Shown here: positions 54,310 to 64,000 of the stretch, piece by piece | Position numbering within the stretch: position 1 is the first letter of the stretch | Layout: the number at the start of each line of letters is the position of its first letter | Origin: Cenococcum geophilum 1.58 | Lineage: Eukaryota; Ascomycota; Dothideomycetes; Gloniales; Gloniaceae | Direction of reading: 5' to 3' | Length of the DNA: 64,000 nucleotides | Assembly: GCA_001692895.1 (NCBI GenBank) | Contig: KV748224.1 | Span: forward strand, 806,001 to 870,000 | Translations under genes and position numbers: made by a program | Notes under the pieces: model-generated | The model's database searches: none | What the model saw: the letters and a program-made list of their open reading frames with translations, nothing else | Told to the model about the DNA's origin: nothing

Positions 54310-57300
54310 CGCTGCTCTAACTGCACTAGCTACGCTATTTCTATTACATTATTATTAGCCTGCTAAATAGGTTAGGCTTTAAACACTTTATAAAACTTAT
54401 TAATTATTATCCTTTTAGTCATTATATACCTCACTAACATAACTATATCAATTGGGTTCCACTTATCCGTACTATACGTTGTTAATACAGTAACTACTAG
54501 CGCTAGCTATCTAGATCTAGCAGCTCGGCCGAATACTTATACCTCTACATCTACCATTATTACCGGTTTAAGCAAATAGACTCTATACGTAAAGACTAAA
54601 TTTAGACCCTCTCCTCTAACTCTTCGGTTAATAATAAGAAACTAGACCACGTTATTCTGGTAAGGACCGCCTATTAGAATACAAAACGCTTTACAGATGT
54701 CCTCCTAATCTTTTAGGGATGTCCTAGACTCTATCTAGCAAATAGTTAAATATTTAAACTGGCCAAGCCTTTTATAGAAATACTATATTATATTATTAGT
54801 AATAGTTTACCACTAGTCTAATAGCTAACTTATAAGGCGTAATAGTATATATACCGCTGGTTCGTAACTGCTAAACAGTAGTCTCTTATTAGGATTCCTT
54901 TTAAGTACTTTATTAACGTATTTTATAATTCCATTTAGTTTCCTAGAGTTAGTAATTGTGCTCTAATTCTTCCAAAGTAGATTCTTGTCTAAAGGTTTAT
55001 TCTATTTTTCGCTATGGAACTTATTAACTATCTACCTTAGCTTTATTCTAACTTTTATCTTATCCTTCTACCACGCATTCTACTACTTATCTCCTACCTT
55101 AGCTAGGCCTAAAAAGATAGTAAAATTTTTTAATAAGCGACCGGCTCCCTTTAGAAATTAATCTATATTAAAGACGGGTTCTTTTTCTTTTCTTCCTTTA
55201 GCTTTCTAGTGTCTAAAAGCTTTATTTAGCTGTTTAAAAGCTTCTAAGGATACTCTACGCTAGAGCTTCTTAATATACGGTTTAAATATTAAATCGTTCA
55301 TTATATAGCAGTCTTAGTAGATAACCAGTAGTAGCTTATTAATCACCCTCCTATTAAACCATCGGTTTTCCCCCATCCTGCGCATAATTAAGACCTTTAT
55401 AATTAAAGAGGAGCATTCTTTAAAGCCCATAATAACCTTATTTAAAAGAAAAGAGCGATTAGCTGCTCTTAGCTTTTTATATTTAATTAACGCTTTAACA
55501 TTACAATTATTAATTAATTTTATATTTGGGGAATCCGTTTAATTAAGGGCCCTAAAAATTTCTAAGGCGGGAATTAAACTTATAAAACCTTTACTAGTTA
55601 GCATACCGGAAATAAACACTACTAAAGGTCAAAAGGTATAGTAGGTTATTTTACTATTACCGTCCTTATAAGACCGGCCTAGGCGTTAAAAGTAAGGAAA
55701 TACTACTTAATTATTATATACTTATTTGGCGATTTTTATTAGATAACCTGTCTCTAACCTATCTATATAGAACTCATTGGTAAAAATCCCACTAACGATA
55801 TAATAAGGACCACCGTCTCTATAGAGATTAAAAATGGTTTTATACTATTCCTAAGCGGTCTAGGTTATTGCCTAAGTTTATAAGGTCGTAATTATAAGAT
55901 ATAAAGCCAATCTTAGGTCCATTTTCCACCAGACCACTTCGCCTTCTCCTTTATATTTTATAGGTTTAAGAATATCCCTATCTTCATCCGTAAAATTATA
56001 CTTCTTCGTACTAGACCTAATAAAAGCCGTATAGCGCACGCAGACTTGTAGTTTGCCTCCAGGAATAAAATTATTTAGTTTTAAGGTCTCAAACCATAAT
56101 TTAACGTCTTTAACCGCTTAGGGCAGTAGATTCTATCTAGTAATATATATAGTTAGTCCTATTGGCCAGTTAAGAAATTTTCTAGCAATACTTCCCTTAA
56201 TATAATAGCACTGTAGCATACTATCTATTTAACTCAGGCATCAGGCGTTAGGCGGCTATAGGTATTTATCCATACTAGGGGCAAGGTAGAGACTTTTATC
56301 TCTACCTTTTTAATTTTTCCAATTAAGCCAGTTAAGGTTAATCTTAGTTATTAATACGCCGGTATACCAGATTAAAAGCATTTAAAGTATCTTACCTAAA
56401 CCCATTATATCCGCGAGAAAGGTCCCACCTAGGGTTATATAATTAAGAAGAGTATAGGTAACACTAAGCAGCTAATATATCTATATAGCTTTACCCTTTT
56501 TTATGCCGTATAAGTAAAAGGTTGCGTTTTAAAGAGTGTTATAAACAGTTAACGGAAACGAGAGGAACTGTAGCGCCTTTACCTATAATATTAGGTTAAT
56601 ATATGCTTCTCACACGTCCTTTAGGTAATCAACTTCCTAATTAACCTCCTCAATTTTATCCTTATGCTTATCTTCCGGTTCCTTATTAGTTGAAATAGGG
56701 TTAATTAAGGCGTTAAAGTGGCGGCGCTCCTATATACGGTTAAGATTAATTTCCCTAATACAAATTAGGTTAGGGTTATTATTTATATCCTTAAATAATA
56801 TATCGATAAACATTTTACAATTAGACTTTGGCCATTTATTACACCATCCTTTCATTTTATCCTATAGTATTGTCTTAAATATTTACACTTTATCTAGATC
56901 TATGCCTTTTAAGAGCTCTAATTTATCTAGCAGGGGCTAGTCTTTACTACCACAGGTCCAGCTATAAGCAGTTTTAATTATAGCCGGCCGTACGGCTAAT
57001 AATGCATTAATAGGTATAGGTGGCGTGAACTTTAGGGTTGATATAGGCTTTAGATTTAACTGCTTAGGTATAGGTGGCATAGACTTTAGGGTTAACTGCT
57101 TGTAACTACTTCGACCCAAGGTAGGTATGTCTATTCTTCTTCTAGTTGGCACCGGTCGTATAATATCAGGGTTAGAGTTAGACTTAGAATCACCCTCATT
57201 AAATCTTATACCTATAAACGTACATTAAATAACTCTATATAATATTATACAATCTTATAAATTATAAAGTCTCTTACGCTTTATAATCCGATTAGGATCT

Positions 57301-57900
57301 TTAACTCTAATTATAATTATATTAAATCCGGCCTTCTTTACAGAAAGTACTGTAAATGCCAGGTTTATATAGTTAAGAATTAGTGTACCAGTGGTCAGAT
57401 CTACTATAGTCTAGCCATCCCTGTATTTATCCGCTAAGAAGTTTTTACTTATCGCGGCCTACAGCTTATTATATCCACAGTAATATACATTAATTTTCTC
57501 TAGAGAATCGGACAATAGATGCTTATACTTAGTTTTTAATACAAATCCATATAGAATGGGGGCCCTAGTAAATAGCGTTTTGTCTAGGTAACTATATACA
57601 GCAAAGCTCATTTTATAGAATGGTGTAGGTATGGTATTTGGCTATTATAGGGCTTTAATAGACAGATTACTAAGCACCTAGGCAGCCTTAAAGGTTGCCC
57701 TTAATCTAAATGAGTCAACAGACTGCTCTCTGGAAGACAAGGCGCCACGCTTTTAAATAGCATCAGTTATTGTAACCTCTACGCCTCTACATCTATTAGT
57801 CGTTATATATTACTATATAGATTTTTTAGCGGCGATAATAAAAGCTTTAAACTCTAATAGTAGATCGGATCTCTTAAACATATGCCTATACTTAGTGTTG
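54310..57900 (-). pseudogene. SNF2-family ATPase relic, RIP-degraded
   Basis: Minus strand. Motif I reads LADIMGLGKIL at about 56391-56428 (family LADEMGLGKTL). Further down, LYLAPSMDKYL matches the motif Ia region. Near 55950 the sequence DRDILKPIKYKGEGEVVWWK is still open. The C-terminal helicase part (about 55000-54500) has LLFSSYEPAVYILLRLI, RRVRGEGLNLVFTYRVYLL and VEVQVFGRAARSR, close to the family motifs V and VI (GxGLNLxxANRVxLL, QxxGRAxRIGQ). The N-terminal third up to about 57900 is Pro/Lys-rich and without a domain. Stops are mainly TAG/TAA. In the family, these proteins move nucleosomes or act in repair; this copy cannot be functional. Confidence 0.8.
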
Positions 57901-58574
57901 AGAAGGTTAAAGACTATACGCTTAACTCCATTTCGTATGGGTCTAGACATTAACAACCTACCGCTAGACGCTTTGTTAATTTCGCTAGCACAGTATTAAA
58001 GGATTTCGTTGTATGTTTTTTCGTTAATTATAAGTCCTTACTACAGCTTTAGACTACTTATTTATAATAAGTTCTTATTAGTTATAGTGGTTAAGTACTA
58101 ACTAGATTCTAGATATAGCGCCGCCATTATAGTTAGGGACCCTATATATTTATAAGCGGGTAAAAGCTTAATATAAAATAGTATAGAGTGACTTACAAAG
58201 ACAGTAAAGCGGATAATGTATTAGACAATTAGCAACAATATAATAAGATAATCCTAACAGTTATAATAAGAAGGTATACTAATAGTGTTAACTTAAAATA
58301 ATAGCAGATGCTAATAAGAGCGATCTAAGAGTAATATAAGAAATAGAACAAAATGTAAGTTTTAATGTGAGAAGTAGGATAAGATATAAGCTTTAATATA
58401 GGCAGTAGAACAAAATATAAGACTTAGAGTAAAAAACGGAACAAAAGGTGCGTGGTAAGATAAGATATAAGATTTACGCTACTAACTAAATAAATGATAA
58501 TAAGAGAGCTGATGATTCTATTCTTTATATTGTAACTAGTTAGTAAAGCAGCTCTAAAGAGGTAGGGAAACAAG
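57901..58574. other. RIP-degraded DNA, nothing recognised
   Basis: TA-rich spacer above the SNF2 relic. From 58320 to 58460 the word aagatataagatttaa-like recurs loosely. Confidence 0.3.
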
Positions 58575-58910
58575 TTTAGGACAATCTAAGACATTAAAAA
58601 ATGTCTAAGATTGTACAAAAAAGTGAAATATAATATAGCATTTTATTCTATAAGTGTAAGGTAAGGCAAAATACATAATAGAGAGAGGTAGGGGGATGAT
58701 CCAAGACATTATAAAAGGTCCAAGATTATACAAAAAAAAGTAAAATATAATATAGTATTTTATCCCATAAGCGCAAGATAAGGTAAAGTACATAGTAGAG
58801 AGAGGTAGGGGGATAATCTAAGATATTATAAAAAGTCTAAAATTGTATAAAACAAAGTGAAATACAATATAGTATTTTATCCCATAAGCGCAAAATAAGG
58901 CTTTAGAATA
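58575..58910. repeat. Three tandem units of about 116 bp, each with a hairpin
   Basis: Units start near 58581, 58696 and 58813. Each contains a palindromic ctaagacatt...aatgtctaag-like stem, then gtacaaaaaagtgaaatata, attttatcccataagcgcaa and agagagaggtaggggga. Differences are mostly C/T and G/A, as RIP would give. Confidence 0.85.
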
Positions 58911-59244
58911 CCCTTTCACCTAAAGTATAACCCATTTTTAAGCTATATTACTAATAAAGCAACTTTTTTTTAGGTAAGCTATTATATCTACTATATAGGC
59001 AACCCAAAACTAGTATCCTAGATCCTACTTATAGCTACTACGCCTTATATTAAAGATATTCGCTAGACTTATTTATATATAGGTCCCGTAGTCCGAATTG
59101 CATATTAAGCTATCTATAACATAGCTATTATCACTCTAGCCCTATAACACCGTACTCTCATTTATACGCCTTTTTCTTCTATTTCCTACCATTATCCACT
59201 TAATCTTTTAAACTTCTATAGCCGCCTAAACCAACACTACAGCC

Positions 59245-59345
59245 TCTTTATCTTTAAAAACACAACTACGTTAAGCTTAGCTTAGCCTTAATTTCTCTTT
59301 AAAAATACAACTACGTCAAGCTTACCTCGGCCTTAATTTCTCTAA
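59245..59345. repeat. About 48-bp direct duplication
   Basis: ctttaaaaacacaactacgt plus aagcttagcttagccttaatt is followed at once by ctttaaaaatacaactacgt plus caagcttacctcggccttaatt. Two copies. Confidence 0.75.
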
Positions 59346-59457
59346 ATACACACTGCCTAGAAATATATCCCGCCTTATACGACTACTATAAGCTCTACCT
59401 ATAATATAGCGTCTAGTGCCCCAGCGCGGAGCGGGCTCTCTTAAAAGCCGTATTATA

Positions 59458-59661
59458 ATGCCTTCCAGAGACCAGACACCTAAAGCTTCTTCAGCCGCTA
59501 TAAATAAGGGAGATGCTAATATGCAAATCGACGGTGGTATACTGGGTAGAGATGGCCCTAATCTTCGCAAGCTAGGGTGGGATATTAAGGTCAAGCTGGC
59601 CGATCTACAGACTGACCTAAATAACCTATTCTTTTCTGCCAAATCATTCAAAGAGCTCTAA
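59458..59661 (+). CDS. Short unassigned frame (67 codons), possible gene fragment
   Basis: ATG at 59458 to TAA at 59661, starting MPSRDQTPKASS and reading GRDGPNLRKLGWDIKVKLAD. The composition is that of ordinary coding DNA, in contrast to the mutated sequence around it, and the 59416 frame extends it by 14 codons. No domain is recognised. It may be the 5' exon of a gene whose rest is degraded. Confidence 0.3.
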   Translation: MPSRDQTPKASSAAINKGDANMQIDGGILGRDGPNLRKLGWDIKVKLADLQTDLNNLFFSAKSFKEL

Positions 59662-60299
59662 CTGTATTTTAGCTCTCCGCACCCTAGTAGTATATAGGCT
59701 TATACTAACATATCTATTTAATAGAAAACCGGAGGTGTTAAAAGGAATTCTAGAAATAAACTTTTAAAAGCCGTTAAAGATAAGTAGTTAGCCTATAAGA
59801 CACGGGCTTTCTATTTAATTACTTCGCGGGCTTTAAATCATCTATATTATTGCCAATACCCGTTATCCGGCCTAACCCTCTAGCGTTACCCTAACGACGA
59901 ATATAAGACTTCTAGGCGGCAGCTTAAGTTAAACATTAGTTAGAACTCTATATATCTAAGACTAGATATTATAGTTCTAAGTACTAACTTATTTAGTTAT
60001 CTTAACTTAACTAGCACTACCCTTAATCCTCCCTTTTTTCTTACTATAGCTTATATAGAAACAACGGAATTGTAGGTCTAGATAGCTAACATCATTAGGC
60101 TCTATAACATTAGTAGTAAATAATATCTTCACCGTAGCTATAGTCCTATAGCCATCGCCTAAGAATACTATATATTGTTATTTAAACAGATAAAGGTTTT
60201 TTAGGTACCATTAAGTCTTTAATTTATAGTTTGGCTACTTTAAACTCTTTTAAGTCCTTAAACTCGGTATTAAGCTCGGTGTTAAGCTAGTCACACTTA
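59662..60299. other. RIP-degraded DNA upstream of the transposase relic
   Basis: Plus-strand frames with TAG/TAA stops (KAVKDK, LAYKTRAFYLITSRALNHL) but no domain recognised. Two diverged copies of a segment with ttaagtccttaaactc and gtgttaagct are present at about 60240-60380. Confidence 0.3.
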
Positions 60300-63200
60300 C
60301 GCTTTAGCGTCTAATTTGGTTACCTTAGACTCTTAAGTCCTTAAACTTAGTGTTAAGCTGGTCATACTTACGCTTTAGCATAACTAGTTCTGGCGAGAAA
60401 ATAAGAGGTATACTCTTAGCAGCTATAAAGCTAAGCCACTTAGATTAAATACCGGCAATTAACCGTTAGTACCATAATACGCACTCTTTACGCCTAGAAA
60501 TAATACTATATTGTTTAATATATAATTAGCAACAATATAGCGGAGCTGTCTATAGTGTTCTTATACCCCTAAGAGTTACAGCAGCCTTTACCAACACCTA
60601 CGGTGCTATAAAAGGCGGCTACCTAGCTACTAACACGTCTATAAAAAAATACGTAAAGAGAGATATAATACTTACACGTTTATTACGGCCCAACTACTTA
60701 TAATTCGCGATTAATTCTATTACTCTAACTAGTTAAATAACGCGTAATTATAACCAGACGGTATAAATACGGATACTAACGAGTATGCTCCGGTGGCGGT
60801 AAAATATAAGCAAAATACCTACCTAGTGCCTCTGTGCGGTATACCACATTAGAAAAGCGTCCTATCGTTATTATTATTACTTAAAGTAGAGATATTTAAA
60901 GCAACTAAGAATATAAAGGCGGGTAAACCAATTTCGTATAAGACCGATAATAATATATAGTAAGTTAACTAGATAATTTTAGATATTACTATATAATAAC
61001 ACAATAATAGCCAAAGTATACCATATAATCCTTTTTATTTAAAGTTTAATTACGCCTTTTTAATATAGCTATACCGCATTCGCTGTATAAAGGGAGACGT
61101 TAATATACTACTTAAAGATACCCACCTTAGCCTACTTTATGGCCTGCTTAGCTTCTAATCTATAAATTAATAGGAGGAACTAATTACCGCTATTCTATTT
61201 AGTATATAAGACGAATAATGGCTCCAATTAGAGTATAAGGTGGAATTAAACATTAAAGGCTCTAAGCAGAGGAAATACTATATTTTTTACTAAGATATTA
61301 TAAATATAATTGCCTTTCTAATTGGCCATTAACCCTTTAAAGATACACTAGCATATACACCAAAGAGACTCTATAATGCCGATAACTACCAAGTCTACAA
61401 CGAGCTATATAGTGGTAACTGGTGGTGGAAGACATAAGGCAAGGTTCCTAGCAGTACTATAGTAGTTTCTATACTTATAGCAGTTAATAAAACCCAGCTA
61501 ATAATATACTATAGCGATAAATTGGCCTAGCCGGTATATCTTACCATCGGTAATCTTAACTAATAAGTTCAACGCTAATAGATATCCCCCGCAAATATTC
61601 TTATCAGTTTTATACTAGTTATTAAAGAAAAGGATAATAATATAAAAAGTAAAGCATATTATAAGGTAATAAGAACTATACTTAAATATAAGTCCTACTT
61701 TAGTATTCTAATGCTATATTCCATAAACTAAAACATAATAGCAATTAAGTATCTTACAAAAAGCGGCATAGACCTTTAATATATGGATAATTTTATGCGA
61801 CAATATTATCTAATTATGTATAGAATAATAGTAGACTATAAAGAATAAGTGCTGCTTATAGGTATTAAAAGCCGATAGTACTGCACTATATGCTAGGTCC
61901 CCCCTTTAAAGCGTAAGAACTTGACTGAGAAATAATACCTACTACGCACCTATAAGGAGACGAGAAAACAGATTAAACGCCAGCAACTAAAGAACATTCT
62001 TCTATTCTTAGACAACTAGGTACACCTAGTAGAATGTTTTATATAGTACTATCGCCTATTTAATATCCATAAGGGTATAATAGTAGATGTTCTACATTAG
62101 CTTCTAAAGGGTATTGTTATACAACTTATTAAATAGGTACGGAAACTAGTAGGCGATATCATCTAGCTAAAAAAAAAAAGAAGAGGGATGAAAATAACTA
62201 TAATAAATATATCTACGGAGGCTTAACTTAATTAGCGTTTTAGATAAATCCCGGCTTTTACGGGGCTAAAACGGTTTAATAATCTATTATTTAGTAAAGT
62301 TACTTAATAGACAGGTAATAAACAAAAAGCCATAGTTCGTTAACTTGTCGCTATACTAGCCCCACTGCTGTCGTCCAGGGAACTATATACTATGTATTTT
62401 ACAAGAGCCGTATATAACTTCGTTATTATAGCTTAGTATTACACCCATAATGAGGAGACACTATAATATATACACCACGCCCTATATCGAATTAATATAC
62501 TTAAAGGCGTGTTTTAAAGTTTCCGTCTAAAGGTAAAGGATTCTAATATAGGCCATTTTAATATACCAAAATTCCATGCCCTTGTATATTTTAAGGAAAA
62601 TATCCACCTATATAGATGCGCAGATAGGTACTACACTGGCGTAAATGGCGAAGCTAGACACCGTTATATTATTAAGGCGTTTTATAACTTAACAAATAAA
62701 CGGGATTCGCTATCTCAAATCTACTCTCACAATTTAAGATAGGTAGTAGTACTAGCAATAGAAGACGAAATAGCTTTTATAAATAGTAATTCTATACTAT
62801 AGTCTTCCCAGTGTCTAAAGGTATAGGTTACTTAATTAATATAGCATTTAGCAGTTGCAAAGCTTTGGTAGCCTTTAGAAGATATAAATAGGGCAACGGA
62901 TCTTATCTAAAGGCGTCTTAGATTAAAGACGTGGCTTTATATATTTTATATAGCAAACTATTACGAAATCCTAGGGTTTTTAGACGGCATTACGGTATTT
63001 ATCCAAAAGTATAGGTGAAAACTACAAGGTAAACGTGCCTAGAACTCCAATATAGACCGGAAAGAGAAGGATCCTTTATAGGTTAAGCGCCTACTTATTA
63101 AAATATATCTATCTATCCGCTATTAAAAACGAGACGGAAAAAATATAACCGACCTTAAGGCCTAAATTAGTGAGGTAGTACGTTGCGCACTAGATTGGCA

Positions 63201-63600
63201 ATGTTCTAACTAGTAGAGGCGTGATTATATATAGGTCCAAGAGTATATAGATAATAATAACCGTATTAGAAAGGGCCGCACACCATTAGGTGGAAGACTT
63301 ATAGGCCAGCTTTAGCTAATTATTACTATTCTAGATATTAAAAGGTTAGATAAATACGGTGTATACGTGTAGTATACTAGAGCTATAGTAGAGCTGCTTT
63401 AGCCATTGAATTATAGACTGCCGCATCCAATACACGGTATAGTTGAGGTGAAAAGGTGGCCGCGTTTAAGCGTAAATACTAGGCAAGTACTTAGAGGTGG
63501 TCGCTTTTATTTAATGCTATCTATTCTACAAAGCGCGTATATTATTTCAGCCGCTACTTCTTATCCAGATTTGTACTATATTAATAATTATATTAATTAA
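60300..63600 (+). pseudogene. Plavaka-type (CACTA superfamily) transposase relic
   Basis: Plus strand with Gln/Trp-to-stop changes. Legible stretches: about 61400 YNELYSGNWWWKT, 61450-61560 KVPSSTIVVSILIAVNKTQL and WPVYLTIGNLN, about 62060-62140 HKGIIVDVLH-like, about 62410-62520 AVYNFVIIA...YTHNEETL..IHHALYRIN, about 62560-62700 GHFNIPKFHALVYFKENIHL and RHRYIIKAFYNLTNKRD. These are the usual landmarks of the Plavaka transposase common in fungi (catalytic core, then the GHFNFPKFH and HxxLIKAFYxxTNKR blocks). The last readable residues before 63600 may be the C-terminus. Terminal repeats were not identified; the 3' end may lie beyond the satellite. Confidence 0.8.
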
Positions 63601-63715
63601 AACCAATATAATACTTTGTACTTGGACAACTTTCTTAAAGAAGGAACCCGCATTATGTTATTATATAGAAGCCAGGACAAATAGCAAAAGCAGCTAAGCT
63701 AGTATAGAACCTATA

Positions 63716-63950
63716 TAAGACTATATAGGACTATATAAGATTATATAAGATTATATAAGATTGTATAAGATTATATAAGACTATATAAGATTGTATAAGA
63801 TTGTATAAGATTATATAAGATTATATAAAATTATATAAGATTATATAAAATTATATAAGATTGTATGAGATTGTATAAAATTATATAAGATTGTATAAGA
63901 TTATATGAGATTGTATAAGATTGTATAAGATTATATAAGATTATATAAAA
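63716..63950. repeat. 10-bp satellite, unit gattatataa
   Basis: About twenty-four head-to-tail copies of gattatataa, with variants gattgtataa, gattatatga and gactatataa. The array fills most of the last 250 bp of the window. Confidence 0.9.
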
Positions 63951-64000
63951 TTATTTTAATCCTAATATATATTATAAGCTAGCATACTATAGGCTAAGAA

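Noticed and set aside
56937..57152. 71-codon minus-strand open frame as a separate gene
   Set aside because: It lies in the N-terminal part of the SNF2 relic on the same strand and is Pro/Lys-rich without a domain; most likely a piece of that gene.

Overview
The window looks like an accessory, repeat-rich segment of a filamentous ascomycete genome (Pezizomycotina); the species cannot be read from the sequence. Short spliceosomal introns (about 46-64 nt, GT...AG, CTAAY-like branch points), FunK1-type kinase, DUF7025 AAA ATPase, HET-NACHT-WD40, Tad-like LINE, copia and Plavaka sequences all point there. Large parts are TA-rich and their reading frames are broken mainly where CAG, CAA or TGG codons have become TAG or TAA. 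That is the expected footprint of repeat-induced point mutation (RIP).

Layout. 1-3.2 kb: a RIP-degraded HET-NACHT-WD40 gene on the minus strand, cut by the left window edge. 3.2-9.2 kb: degraded DNA with several minisatellites of 16-17 bp unit and two related coding fragments. 9.3-26.4 kb: an island of normal base composition with seven gene models rebuilt here across introns: a small MADS-like protein, a FunK1 kinase (792 aa), a DUF7025/AAA+ ATPase (724 aa, six introns), a tail-to-tail pair of unknown genes (113 and 250 aa), a 688-aa protein ending in a SANT/Myb-like domain, and a 366-aa metallo-beta-lactamase-fold protein with a probable mitochondrial presequence. A 146-bp TA-flanked MITE and a 219-bp LINE fragment with a perfect 15-bp target duplication lie among them.

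26.7-31.7 kb: a nested transposon block: a minus-strand LINE interrupted by a 431-bp MITE and by a second, plus-strand LINE with a 12-bp target duplication. 32.5-33.5 kb: an intact mitochondrial GTP/GDP carrier gene (GGC1 type), followed by a hAT relic and two abutting MITEs. 37.1-42.7 kb: a near full-length Tad-like LINE, RIP-mutated. 43-58 kb: continuous RIP-degraded DNA with a copia RNase H, an NFX1/ZNFX1-type SF1 helicase relic, an SNF2 ATPase relic, unassigned broken frames and many tandem repeats. 59-64 kb: a Plavaka-type (CACTA superfamily) transposase relic and a 10-bp satellite at the right edge.

No operon logic applies. The intact genes sit in islands between mutated repeats. The window contains ambiguous bases (near 20482, 27175, 40592-40611, 42557-42619). 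All family names come from motif recognition by eye, without database searches.
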